A stretch of 64,000 nucleotides of DNA from positions 1-64,000 of the forward strand of contig JBFLWE010000007.1 in the NCBI GenBank assembly GCA_040758375.1. Direction: 5' to 3'. This document shows, piece after piece, positions 49,178 through 57,654 of the stretch. The translations under genes and the position numbers were made by a program. Position 1 is the stretch's first letter, and the number at the start of each line of letters is the position of its first letter. The notes beneath the pieces are model-generated. The model searched no databases. It saw only the letters and a list, made by a program, of their open reading frames with translations, and was not told the DNA's origin. This DNA is from CAMLIZ01 sp040758375 (GTDB taxonomy: Bacteria; Pseudomonadota; Gammaproteobacteria; Burkholderiales; Burkholderiaceae_C).

Positions 49178-49338
49178 AAGCAAGGATGCGGCCTGACCTG
49201 AGTGCGGGCGGGCGCAGCCGCCGTGCCATCGGCAGACCGCTTGGCGTCCCTGGGCGGCGGCGTGCGGCGCAGCGGCGCGGTCTTGCCATGTTCGGCCGGA
49301 CTGCGGGTAGGGCGCTCACAACCGTTGGAGGTCGTTGA

Positions 49339-49872
49339 ATGACATTGGCACGCCGACGGTTCCTTTCGCTTCCCCTGGGGATCGCGCCAGCACTCGGCCA
49401 TGCTGCTCCTCGGCCTTTGCTGGTTGGCCGCTATGGCGCCGATCGCATGAAGTCGATCAAGGGCCTCACCTTTCCACGCGTCCATCTCTACGATCGCGCC
49501 GGAAAGCTGGTGGATCGGCAGGCCTGGCCCAAGGAACTGGAAGCCCTCAAGAAGAACGCCGGCGACGCTTTCTGCTGCGTTTCAGACAAGCCGGCCCCGC
49601 CGGGCTCCCTGGGGCCACCGCCCGATTGCAAGCGCATCGTCTATGGCGAGAACGTCCTGGAGCATTTTGTCGGCTTGCGAGACCTTGCCGGCAGGCCCAT
49701 CACCTACGCTGGGCTGCCCGCGCACCGATACCTGGTGGTGGAGTACTACGCCGACTGGTGTTCGCCCTGCATTCCGGCCCGCCGCGCCCTCGAAGCATTC
49801 CTCGAAAGCCCGGCCGCGAAGGGCTATGTGGCGCTGGCCGTCGACTTCAGCAGCCTGGTGTCCGCAAAGTGA
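49339..49872 (+). CDS. Exported thioredoxin-fold protein with a WCSPC motif
   Basis: A 177-residue protein. The N-terminus MTLARRRFLSLPLGIAPALGHAA looks like a Tat signal. A thioredoxin-like active site YADWCSPC (C141, C144) lies near the C-terminus, with less than 35 residues after it, so the second half of a classical thioredoxin fold is very short. CCVSDKPAPPG and CKRIVYG add further Cys residues. I do not recognise the exact family. It may be a periplasmic redox protein or a truncated one. DUF4256 follows after 61 bp. Confidence 0.6.
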   Translation: MTLARRRFLSLPLGIAPALGHAAPRPLLVGRYGADRMKSIKGLTFPRVHLYDRAGKLVDRQAWPKELEALKKNAGDAFCCVSDKPAPPGSLGPPPDCKRIVYGENVLEHFVGLRDLAGRPITYAGLPAHRYLVVEYYADWCSPCIPARRALEAFLESPAAKGYVALAVDFSSLVSAK

Positions 49873-49933
49873 GCCAGCCGGCCTGGCGCCCTTTTGCTCC
49901 GACTGCAACCGACCCCAGAACAACGCAACGACC

Positions 49934-50479
49934 ATGAAGGCAAACGAACGCGAAGAACTCCTCCAGGCCTTGCAGGCCCGCTTCGAGAAAAACACGCATC
50001 GGCACGAAGGCATCGCCTGGGCCGACGTGCGGGCCCGGCTGGTGGACCACGCTTCAGCGCTGAAGTCGCTGCGCGAGATGGAGGCCACCGGCGGCGAGCC
50101 CGACGTCATCGGCCACGACCGCAAGACCGGGCAGTACACCTTCTGCGATTGCGCCGCCGAGAGCCCCAGCGGCCGCAGGAGCCTGTGCTACGACGAGGAG
50201 GCGCTGCAGTCGCGCAAGGAGCACAAGCCGCAAGGCAGCGCCGTGGGCATGGCGGCCGCGATGGGCATCGAGCTGCTCACCGAGGAGCAGTACCGCGAGC
50301 TGCAAAAGCTCGGCGAGTTCGACGTCAAGACATCGAGCTGGGTCAGGACGCCGGCCGAGGTGCGGGCGCTCGGCGGGGCGCTGTTCTGCGACCGGCGCTA
50401 TGGCAGGGTGTTCGTGTACCACAACGGGGCGCAGTCGTACTACGGTGCCAGGGGCTTCCGGGGCTTGCTGCGCGTGTGA
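49934..50479 (+). CDS. DUF4256 protein
   Basis: A 181-residue protein. LLQALQARFEKNTHRHEGIAWADVRARL, SLREMEATGGEPDVIGHDRKTGQYTFCDCAAESPSGRRSLCYDEEAL and FDVKTSSWVRTPAEVRALGGALFCDRRYGRVFVYHNGAQSYY make up the family over its whole length. It is a cytoplasmic protein of unknown function. ATG 49934 chosen. Confidence 0.92.
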   Translation: MKANEREELLQALQARFEKNTHRHEGIAWADVRARLVDHASALKSLREMEATGGEPDVIGHDRKTGQYTFCDCAAESPSGRRSLCYDEEALQSRKEHKPQGSAVGMAAAMGIELLTEEQYRELQKLGEFDVKTSSWVRTPAEVRALGGALFCDRRYGRVFVYHNGAQSYYGARGFRGLLRV

Positions 50480-50506
50480 ACGCCGCCTCCGTGTGAGCGT
50501 TGCGCG

Positions 50507-51391
50507 TCAGCCTTCCAGCTTGACACCGCACACCCGGCAGAACGCCGCGTCCTCCGCATGGCCTTCGGCGCCGCAGCCGCGGCAGCGCCAGGACCGTTCC
50601 GCTGGCCATCGGCGCTGCGCCGTCATCTCGGCCGTGACGATGCCGGTGGGCACCGCAAGCACGCCCCAGCCCAGCAGCATCATGGCCGAGGCGATCAGCC
50701 GGCCGAGGTCGGTCTTGGGCGTGATGTCGCCGAAGCCCACGGTGGTCATCGTGGTCACCGCCCAGTACATCGCGATCGGGATGCTGGTGAAGCCGTTGGC
50801 AGGGCCTTCCACCACGTACATCAGCGTGCCCATCACCAGCACCACCATCAGCACGAACGACAGGAATACCAGGATCTTGCGGCGGCTGGCGGCCAGCGCG
50901 CGGCCCAGCGCGCGGAACTCGAACATGTAGGCCGTGAGCCGGAAGATGCGGAACACGCGCAGCAGCCGCAGGATGCGCACGTCGATCAGCAGGTGCGCGT
51001 CGGGCACGAACACCGCCAGGTAGGTGGGCAGCACCGAGAGCAGGTCGATCACGCCGTAGAAGCTGGTGGCGTAGCGCAAGGGCCGCTGCACACTGACCAG
51101 CCGCGCGAGGTACTCCACGGTGAACAGGACGGTGAACAGCCACTCGGCGGCGTCGAGCGCCGGGCGGTGCTCGCGCAGCAGGCCTTCGACGCTGTCGACG
51201 ATGACCACCGCCACGCTGAGCACGATGGCGGCGATGACCACGATGTCGAAGATGCGGCCCGCGTGGGTGTCCGACTCGAACACCACGCGGTGCAGCGCCC
51301 GCCGCCAGCCCTGCGGCGGCTTGCCGAAGCGCAGGCTGTCGCTTTCGGCTGGGTCGGGCCAGCGGACGGCGCTCGGGGTGTCCATCGGCAT
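50507..51391 (-). CDS. Voltage-gated-type potassium channel (ion transporter) with zinc ribbon
   Basis: A 294-residue channel from ATG 51391 (an alternative ATG lies at 51385, and an in-frame start further upstream is less likely). It has S1-S4 helices with an Arg-rich S4 (RILRLLRVFRIFRLT), a pore helix and the selectivity filter TTVGFGD, then S6. The cytoplasmic C-terminus ends with a four-Cys zinc ribbon (CRGCGAEGHAEDAAFCRVCG), which is an extra feature relative to a minimal KvAP-like channel. It converges with DUF4256. Confidence 0.9.
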   Translation of the reverse strand: MPMDTPSAVRWPDPAESDSLRFGKPPQGWRRALHRVVFESDTHAGRIFDIVVIAAIVLSVAVVIVDSVEGLLREHRPALDAAEWLFTVLFTVEYLARLVSVQRPLRYATSFYGVIDLLSVLPTYLAVFVPDAHLLIDVRILRLLRVFRIFRLTAYMFEFRALGRALAASRRKILVFLSFVLMVVLVMGTLMYVVEGPANGFTSIPIAMYWAVTTMTTVGFGDITPKTDLGRLIASAMMLLGWGVLAVPTGIVTAEMTAQRRWPAERSWRCRGCGAEGHAEDAAFCRVCGVKLEG

Positions 51392-51581
51392 GTCGGTTTG
51401 GCGGTGGCCGCGGCGCGGCTGCGGGGCATGATAGCCGGGGCCTTTTGCGCCGCGCGGCACCGTGCGCATTTGGCAACCTGCGCGCCCGCGCCGCGTTTGC
51501 CGCCGTTTCCCGCCGCTTTTCGCGGCTTGTGAGCCCTCGCTCCCCCGGCACCATGAGCGCCGTACTACGAGGGCCTCTCGC

Positions 51582-52508
51582 GTGCTGCGCTTTCACCGTT
51601 CTCCATCGAAACCGGGCTGGATCGCCTGCGTGCCGAGCGGCGCGACGGCCTGCTTTGCCCTGGCCGAAGGCGTGCCGGGCGGCAGGCCGGTGGTGCGCTG
51701 GGTGCACGAGGAAGCCTGGGACGACGTGCCGCGTGCATTGCGTCACGCCCGGCGCGCGGGGCCGCTGAAGCGCCACCGCTGCGTGGCGCTGCTGCAGCGT
51801 TCGCAGTACCAGCTGCTGCCGATGGACGCGCCCGAGGTGCCGCGCGACGAATGGCGCGCCGCGGTGCGCTGGAAGCTCAAGGACCTGGTGGACTTTCCGG
51901 TCGAGTCGGCGGGGGTGGACGTGCTGGAGGTGCCGGCCGAGGCCAGCGCGCGGCGCCAGGCCGCGCTGATCGCGGTGGCGGCGCCGGCGCAGGCGCTGCG
52001 CCCGCTGGTCGAGGCGGCCGAAGAGGCCGGCCTGCAATGGCAGGCGCTCGACGTGCCCGAGACCGCGCTGCGCAACCTGTCGGCGCTGTTCGCCACCGCG
52101 GGGCGCAGCCATGCGCTGCTGCACATCGGCGACTCGCACGGCACGCTGGTCATCACCACCGGCGGGGAGCTGCTGCTGTCGCGCCAGATCGACGTGACGC
52201 GGGCGCAGATCGCCGCCGACGACGAGGCCGCGCGCCAGGCGGCGTTCGACCGTGCCGGGCTGGAGCTGCAGCGCACGCTCGACGGCTTCGAGCGCGTGTT
52301 CACCCAGACCAGCCTGGAGCGCCTGCAGGTGCTGCCCGGGCCGGGCATCGCCGCGTTCTGCGACTACGTGCGCGAGATCGTCTACGTGCCGGTGGCCGAG
52401 GCCGACCCCGCCGAGGTGCTGGACCTCAGCGCCGTGCCGGCACTGCGTCAGCCCCACACCTTGCAGCGCTACCTGCTGGCCATCGGCGCCGCGCTGCGCA
52501 CTGACTAG
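51582..52508 (+). CDS. mshI: MSHA pilus biogenesis protein MshI (PilM-like)
   Basis: A 308-residue actin-like-fold protein. RTLDGFERVFTQTSLERLQVLPG and DVLEVPAEASARRQAALIAVAAPAQALRPLVEAAEEAGL fit MshI. GTG 51582 has GAGGG 8 bp upstream; an earlier in-frame start would add 40 residues of low-quality sequence. It is the first gene of a long pilus operon with 6 bp to the next gene. MshI anchors the inner-membrane platform in known MSHA systems. Confidence 0.85.
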   Translation: MLRFHRSPSKPGWIACVPSGATACFALAEGVPGGRPVVRWVHEEAWDDVPRALRHARRAGPLKRHRCVALLQRSQYQLLPMDAPEVPRDEWRAAVRWKLKDLVDFPVESAGVDVLEVPAEASARRQAALIAVAAPAQALRPLVEAAEEAGLQWQALDVPETALRNLSALFATAGRSHALLHIGDSHGTLVITTGGELLLSRQIDVTRAQIAADDEAARQAAFDRAGLELQRTLDGFERVFTQTSLERLQVLPGPGIAAFCDYVREIVYVPVAEADPAEVLDLSAVPALRQPHTLQRYLLAIGAALRTD

Positions 52509-52514
52509 GCCCCG

Positions 52515-53129
52515 ATGACGCAACAGATCAACCTCCACCACGACGGCCTGCGCACGCAGCGGCAGCGTTGGCGCGCGGTGCATGGCTTGTGGATGGCGGG
52601 CGGGGTGCTGCTGGCCGGCTGGGCGCTGGCATCGGCGCTCGACGCGGTGAGCGCGCGCCGCGCGGCGCAGGCGCAGGCGCTGGTACAGCAGGCGGCCGCC
52701 GAACGCGCCCAGCTCGTGGCCAAGACGGCGCAGGCCGCCCCTGCGGGGGCCCAGGCCGAGCTGGAGCGCCTGCGCGCGCACGACGCGGCGCAGCGCCGCG
52801 TGCAGGCCGCGCTGGCGGCGCAGGCGGCCGGGCGCGTCGAAGGCTACACGCCGTATTTCCTGGCCCTGTCGCGCCAGGCCCAGCCGGCGCTGTGGATCAC
52901 CGGCTTCAGCGTGGGCGCCGACGGCCAGGCGCTGGAGATCCAGGGCCGCATGACCGACGCCGCCGTGCTGCCGGCCTACCTGCGCCGGCTCAACGGCGAG
53001 GCGCAGTTCAAGGGCCGCAGCTTCGCCCAGCTCAACCTCAGGACGCCCGAGCCGCGCGAGGACGCGCCGGCGGCGTTCACCGAGTTCCTGCTGCGCTCGC
53101 AAGCCGCGGGCGCGGAGGCGGCGCGATGA
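52515..53129 (+). CDS. PilN-like MSHA biogenesis protein
   Basis: A 204-residue bitopic protein: short cytoplasmic start QQINLHHDGLR, one membrane helix (about 24-42), a coiled-coil Ala/Gln-rich stretch, then a beta-rich PilN domain (ITGFSVGADGQALEIQGRMTDAAVLPAYLRRLNGE). It occupies the second mshI-like (PilN) place in the operon. Its stop overlaps the mshJ ATG. Confidence 0.82.
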   Translation: MTQQINLHHDGLRTQRQRWRAVHGLWMAGGVLLAGWALASALDAVSARRAAQAQALVQQAAAERAQLVAKTAQAAPAGAQAELERLRAHDAAQRRVQAALAAQAAGRVEGYTPYFLALSRQAQPALWITGFSVGADGQALEIQGRMTDAAVLPAYLRRLNGEAQFKGRSFAQLNLRTPEPREDAPAAFTEFLLRSQAAGAEAAR

Positions 53130-53860
53130 ACCCGCTGGTCGCGCTCGACGACGCGCTGGCGGCGCTGCGCGCGCGCGTGGCGCGGCTCACGCGGCGCTTC
53201 GACGCGCGGCCGCAGCGCGAGCGGGTGGTGCTGCTGGTCGCGCTGGCCGCGCTGGCGTTCTGGCTGGCCGACACGCTGTGGCTCACGCCGGCGTTCCAGC
53301 GTTCGCGCGCGGCGTCGGTGCAGCTGGCCGGCGCGCGCGGCGAGCTCGACACGCTGCGTGCCGACCTCGCGCGCCTGCAGTCGCTGGGCGCCGAGCAGGA
53401 GCGGGCGCTGAAGGCCGACATCGACCAGATGCGCCAGCGCGTCGCCGCCGGCGCCGCCGCGTTGCGTGCCTATGAAGACACGCTGATCGGCGCCGACCAC
53501 ATGGTGGAGCTGCTGGAGCAGATGCTGCCGCGCGATGGCCGGCTCAAGCTGCGCGAGCTGCGCACGCTGCCGCGCAGCGACCTGCTGGCGGCGGGGCGCA
53601 CGTCAGGCCCTGCAGCGGCCGCATCGGCGGCCGCTGCCGAGCCGGCGGGCGCCGGCGCGCTGTCGGTGTACCGCCACGGCGTGGAGCTCACGCTCGAAGG
53701 CGGCTATGCCGACCTGCTGGCGTACCTGGAGTCGCTGGAACAAAGCCCCAAGCGCGTGCTGTGGGGCGGGCTGGCGATGAAGGTGGAACAACACCCGAAG
53801 GTGGTGCTGACGCTGCGCCTCCACACCCTCTCGCTTGACCGCGGATGGCTCGAGATATGA
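53126..53860 (+). CDS. mshJ: MSHA biogenesis protein MshJ (PilO-like)
   Basis: A 244-residue protein with a cytoplasmic start, one membrane helix (about 36-53), a coiled coil and a PilO-like C-terminal domain (YRHGVELTLEGGYADLLAYLESLEQSPKRVLWGGLAMKVEQHPKVVLTLRLHTLSLDRGWLEI). Overlapping ATGA junctions at both ends show tight coupling. It is the alignment-complex partner of the PilN-like protein. Confidence 0.85.
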   Translation: MNPLVALDDALAALRARVARLTRRFDARPQRERVVLLVALAALAFWLADTLWLTPAFQRSRAASVQLAGARGELDTLRADLARLQSLGAEQERALKADIDQMRQRVAAGAAALRAYEDTLIGADHMVELLEQMLPRDGRLKLRELRTLPRSDLLAAGRTSGPAAAASAAAAEPAGAGALSVYRHGVELTLEGGYADLLAYLESLEQSPKRVLWGGLAMKVEQHPKVVLTLRLHTLSLDRGWLEI

Positions 53861-54336
53861 AACACCCCCTACGGCCTGCGGCCGCCCCCTCAAGGGGGCA
53901 ACACCAGCGGACCGGCGGAGCCGGATCCGCGGTGTTCGCTGGGTTGCTGGCGAGTGTTGCGAGTGCGGCTGCCTTGGCACAGACACTGGCCGACCCCACG
54001 CGCCCACCCGTGCTGGCGGCCGTGGCGGCCTCTGCGCCGGTGCGCACCGCTTCCGCCGTGCCGGCGCGGGCGCCCCGGGTGCAGTCGGTGCAGCTGCCGC
54101 GCGAAGGCGGCGCCTCGGCGCTGGTGGACGGCCGGCTGGTCTTTGTGGGCGACCGGCTGGGCGGCGCCACCGTGGTGGGCATCGACGCGCGCGGCGTGGC
54201 GCTGCGCGGTGCGCAGGGCCGCATGGAACACCTGCCGCTGATCGACCGCGCCATCGTCGTGCAGCAAACCTCGGCGCCCGCGGGCGCGTCCCCCGCCCCC
54301 TTGGCCAGCTTGCGGCCTGGAGGAACACAACGATGA
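53857..54336 (+). CDS. mshK: MSHA biogenesis protein MshK (PilP-like)
   Basis: A 159-residue exported protein. TLADPTRPP opens the mature part, as in MshK/PilP-type proteins, and LPREGGASALVDGRLVFVGDRLGGATVVGIDARGVALRGAQG is the beta domain. The hydrophobic core of the signal is AGLLASVASAAALAQ. Residues about 3-29 (HPLRPAAAPSRG...) are encoded by the dispersed repeat at 53863-53945, which has thus become the n-region of the signal. The ATG at 53857 overlaps the mshJ stop. Confidence 0.82.
   Translation: MKHPLRPAAAPSRGQHQRTGGAGSAVFAGLLASVASAAALAQTLADPTRPPVLAAVAASAPVRTASAVPARAPRVQSVQLPREGGASALVDGRLVFVGDRLGGATVVGIDARGVALRGAQGRMEHLPLIDRAIVVQQTSAPAGASPAPLASLRPGGTQR
53863..53945 (+). repeat. Dispersed repeat, coding copy in mshK
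   Basis: Contains CCCCCTCAAGGGGGCAACACC-type sequence and, at 53908-53931, the 24-bp core found at 14579-14602 with one mismatch. It is open in the mshK frame. The first bases after ATATGAA also resemble the left end at 14526. Confidence 0.85.
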
Positions 54337-55922
54337 AAAGCTTCTTCTTCCGCCTGGCTGCCGGAGCCGCGCTGTGTGCTGCGCTGCAGGTGCAGGCCCA
54401 GGCCATCGAGCCGGCCGCGGCCGAGCGGCGCTTCGACCTGTCGGTCAACAACGCGCCGGCGGCGCAGGTGTTCATGCAGATGGCCGCCGGCACGCCCTAC
54501 AACATGCTGGTGTCGCCCGAGGTGGCCGGCAACGTGTCGATCACGCTGAAGAACAGCACCTTGCCCGAGGCGCTGGAGGCGATGCGCGAGCTGTTCGGCT
54601 ACGACTACCGCATCAGCGGCAACCGCGTCTTCGTGCAGCCGAACACGGTGCAGACGCGGCTGTTCCGCGTGAGCTACCTGCCCGGGCGGCGCCAGGGCCT
54701 GTCGGACGTGCGCGTGAGCTCCAGCTCCATCACGAACAGCGGCGCGGGCTCCAACGGCAGCGCCAACGGTTCATCGGGCAGCAACAGCGGCAACGGCAAC
54801 TCCGGCAACAGCGGCAGCTCCGGCAGCGGCCAGCAGGTGCGCCTGGACGACAGCGCCCATGTGCGCACCACCTCCGACGCCGACTTCTGGAAAGAGGTGA
54901 GCGCCTCGCTCCAGGCGCTGGTGGGCGGGCACAACGGCCGCAGCGTGGTGCTCAACGCCGCCGCCGGCGTGATCGTGGTCAAGGCCACGCCGGCCGAGCT
55001 GCGCCAGGTGGCGCAGTACCTGCAGGCGGTGCAGCTGTCCATCGAGCGCCAGGTGATGCTGGAGGCCAAGATCGTCGAGGTGGTGCTCAACAAGGACACG
55101 CAGGCCGGCATCAACTGGGCCGGCCTGGGCCATGTGTTCGGCGGCTCCGGCCGCACCGCGGTGACGGTGGGCAGCGTGGCGCCGGGCACGACGCTGGGCA
55201 ACAGCGGTGCGCTCACCACGCCCGATGCGGTGGTCAACGCCGCTGCCAACGTGGCCACCAGCGCCATCGGCCGCGGCTTCTACGGCCTGGCGCTGCAGGC
55301 GCAGAACTTCGCGGCGCTGATCAACTTCCTGCAGACCCAGGGCGACGTGCAGGTGCTGTCGAGCCCGCGCATCGCGACGCTCAACAACCAGAAGGCGGTG
55401 CTGAAGGTGGGCACCGACGAGCTGTTCGTCACCGGCATCACCACCAACACCACCACCAGCGGCACCAACACCATCGTCTCGCCCACGCTGACGCTCACGC
55501 CCTTCTTCAGCGGCATCGTGCTCGACGTCACGCCGCAGATCGACGAAGACGGCCAGGTGATGCTGCACGTGCATCCGGCCATCAGCACCGTGGTGGAGAA
55601 GCAGAAGAACGTGGACCTGGGCTCGCTGGGCAACTTCCGCCTGCCGCTGGCCACCAGCACCGTCAACGAGACCGACAGCATCGTGCGCGTGAAGGACGGC
55701 CAGTTCGTCGCCATCGGCGGCCTGATGGTGCAGCACACCGCCGACGAGCGCTCGGGCGTGCCGGGCCTGCAGGACGCGCCGGTGCTGGGCGGCCTGTTCC
55801 GCCAGACCGCCAAGGTCAACACCAAGCGCGAGCTGGTGATCCTGATGAAACCCACGGTGATCGACGCCGACGGCGCCTGGCCCGAGGCCAGCCTGCCGCC
55901 CACGGCGGCCGGCGCCCGATAA
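54333..55922 (+). CDS. mshL: MSHA outer-membrane secretin MshL
   Basis: A 529-residue secretin with a signal peptide (LQVQAQA|IEP). The N-terminal STN-like domain (RRFDLSVNNAPAAQVFMQMAAGTPYNMLVSPEV) is followed by a Ser/Gly/Asn low-complexity spacer (about residues 133-168), the N1-type domain and the secretin domain, with VQVLSSPRIATLNNQKAVLKVG, GIVLDVTPQID and VPGLQDAPVLGGLFRQTAKVNTKRELVILMKPTVI. GGAGGA precedes the ATG, which overlaps the mshK stop. It forms the outer-membrane pore for the pilus. Confidence 0.93.
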   Translation: MKSFFFRLAAGAALCAALQVQAQAIEPAAAERRFDLSVNNAPAAQVFMQMAAGTPYNMLVSPEVAGNVSITLKNSTLPEALEAMRELFGYDYRISGNRVFVQPNTVQTRLFRVSYLPGRRQGLSDVRVSSSSITNSGAGSNGSANGSSGSNSGNGNSGNSGSSGSGQQVRLDDSAHVRTTSDADFWKEVSASLQALVGGHNGRSVVLNAAAGVIVVKATPAELRQVAQYLQAVQLSIERQVMLEAKIVEVVLNKDTQAGINWAGLGHVFGGSGRTAVTVGSVAPGTTLGNSGALTTPDAVVNAAANVATSAIGRGFYGLALQAQNFAALINFLQTQGDVQVLSSPRIATLNNQKAVLKVGTDELFVTGITTNTTTSGTNTIVSPTLTLTPFFSGIVLDVTPQIDEDGQVMLHVHPAISTVVEKQKNVDLGSLGNFRLPLATSTVNETDSIVRVKDGQFVAIGGLMVQHTADERSGVPGLQDAPVLGGLFRQTAKVNTKRELVILMKPTVIDADGAWPEASLPPTAAGAR

Positions 55923-55940
55923 AGGCAAAGGAAGCGCAGC

Positions 55941-57650
55941 GTGGCCCGTCCCGAACGCGTACGCCTGGGTGACCTGCTGGTCCGCGAGCAGCTGCTCACC
56001 GACGAGCAGGTGGGCCAGGCCCTGGCCGAGCAGAAGAAGAGCGGCCGCAAGCTCGGCCGCATCTTCATCGACCTGGGCTTCGTGACCGAGGCGCAGATCG
56101 CCAAGGCACTGGCGCGCCAGCTGCGCATGCCCTTCGTGGAGATCGACCCGCGGCAGCTCAGGGCCGAGGTGGCCAAGCTGCTGCCCGAGGTGCAGTCGCG
56201 CCGGCTGCGCGCGCTGCCGCTGGAAGACACGCCGCAGGGCCTGCGCGTGGCGATGGCCGACCCCACCGACCTGAACGCCTACGACGAGCTGACGCGCCTG
56301 CTCAAGCGGGAGTTCGAGCTGGTGGTGGCCGCCGAAAGCCAGCTGCTCAACGCGATCGACCGCTCGTACCACAACACCGAGGAGATCGCCGGCCTGGCGC
56401 AGGCGCTGACCAGCGAGATCAGCAGCGTGCAGGACGAGTTCGGCGACCTGCTGGGCCTGAGCGCCACCACCACCGAAGACGCGCCGGTGGTCAAGCTGCT
56501 GCACTCGGTGTTCGAGGAGGCGCTGCGCCTGCGCGCGTCGGACATCCACATCGAGCCGCAGGAGCGCACGCTGCGCATCCGCTTCCGCATCGACGGCGTG
56601 CTGCACGTGCAGACCGAGGCCGACCCCAAGATCGCCACCGCCGTGGCGCTGCGGCTGAAGCTGATGTCGGGGCTGGACATCTCCGAGAAGCGTCTGCCGC
56701 AGGACGGCCGCTTCCACGTGAAGCTGCGCAACAGCACGGTGGACGTGCGCATCTCGACGATGCCCACGCAGTTTGGCGAGTCGGTGGTGATGCGGCTGCT
56801 GGCCCAGCAAAGCGGCGGCCTCACGCTCGACTACCTGAAGATGCCGGCGCGCGTGGACAAGGCCCTGAAGCGTGCGATCGCGCGCCCCAGCGGCATGGTG
56901 CTGGTGACCGGACCCACCGGCAGCGGCAAGACCACCACGCTGTACGCCGCGCTCAACTCGCTCAACAGCACCGAGCGCAAGATCATCACGGTGGAAGACC
57001 CGGTCGAGTACCGGCTGCCTGGCCTGAACCAGGTGCAGGTGATGGACAAGATCGACCTGAGCTTCGAGCGCGTGCTGCGCGCCGCGCTGCGCCAGGACCC
57101 CGACGTGGTGCTGGTGGGCGAGATGCGCGACCAGACCACGGCGGAGATCGGCATGCGCGCCGCGCTCACCGGCCACCTGGTGCTCAGCACGCTGCACACC
57201 AACGACGCGCTGTCGACGCCGCTGCGCCTGATCGACATGGGCGTGCCGCGCTACATGGTGGCGCTGTCGCTGCAGCTCGTGCTGGCGCAGCGGCTGGTGC
57301 GCGTGATCTGCCCGCATTGCAGCGAAGAGGTGGCACCCGAGCCGCACGAGCACGAATGGCTGCGGCTGGAGCTGGGCGAGCACGTCGGCGCGCACCGCTT
57401 CCGCCGCGGACGCGGCTGCACGGCGTGCAACGACACCGGCTTCACCGGCCGCACCGGCGTGTACGAGTTCGTGGAGATGACGCAAAGCCTGGTGGAAGCC
57501 ATGAACCATGGCGACCCGGGCGAGTTCACCCAGGTGGCGCGGCGCCAGATGAACGGCGAGACCCTGCGCCGCGACGCGGTGCGGCTGGTCACCGAGGGCC
57601 GCACCACGATCGAGGAGGCGATGCGCATCGCCACCCAACTCGACGAATAG
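55941..57650 (+). CDS. mshE: MSHA pilus extension ATPase MshE
   Basis: A 569-residue GspE/PilB-type ATPase starting at GTG. The N-terminal MshEN domain has two repeats of the RLGxxL...LxxxLxxQ type (VRLGDLLVREQLLTDEQVGQALAEQ and KLGRIFIDLGFVTEAQIAKALARQ), which bind c-di-GMP in known MshE. Walker A is GPTGSGKTT (K330), the Asp and His boxes follow, and a four-Cys zinc motif CPHC...CTAC is present. mshM and mshN, usual between mshL and mshE, are absent here: only 18 bp separate the two genes. Confidence 0.94.
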   Translation: MARPERVRLGDLLVREQLLTDEQVGQALAEQKKSGRKLGRIFIDLGFVTEAQIAKALARQLRMPFVEIDPRQLRAEVAKLLPEVQSRRLRALPLEDTPQGLRVAMADPTDLNAYDELTRLLKREFELVVAAESQLLNAIDRSYHNTEEIAGLAQALTSEISSVQDEFGDLLGLSATTTEDAPVVKLLHSVFEEALRLRASDIHIEPQERTLRIRFRIDGVLHVQTEADPKIATAVALRLKLMSGLDISEKRLPQDGRFHVKLRNSTVDVRISTMPTQFGESVVMRLLAQQSGGLTLDYLKMPARVDKALKRAIARPSGMVLVTGPTGSGKTTTLYAALNSLNSTERKIITVEDPVEYRLPGLNQVQVMDKIDLSFERVLRAALRQDPDVVLVGEMRDQTTAEIGMRAALTGHLVLSTLHTNDALSTPLRLIDMGVPRYMVALSLQLVLAQRLVRVICPHCSEEVAPEPHEHEWLRLELGEHVGAHRFRRGRGCTACNDTGFTGRTGVYEFVEMTQSLVEAMNHGDPGEFTQVARRQMNGETLRRDAVRLVTEGRTTIEEAMRIATQLDE

Positions 57651-57654
57651 CACG

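Noticed and set aside
54725..54835. Repetitive Ser/Gly/Asn-coding stretch in mshL as a possible repeat array or CRISPR
   Set aside because: It is in frame, has no regular repeat unit and fits a flexible spacer before the secretin domains.
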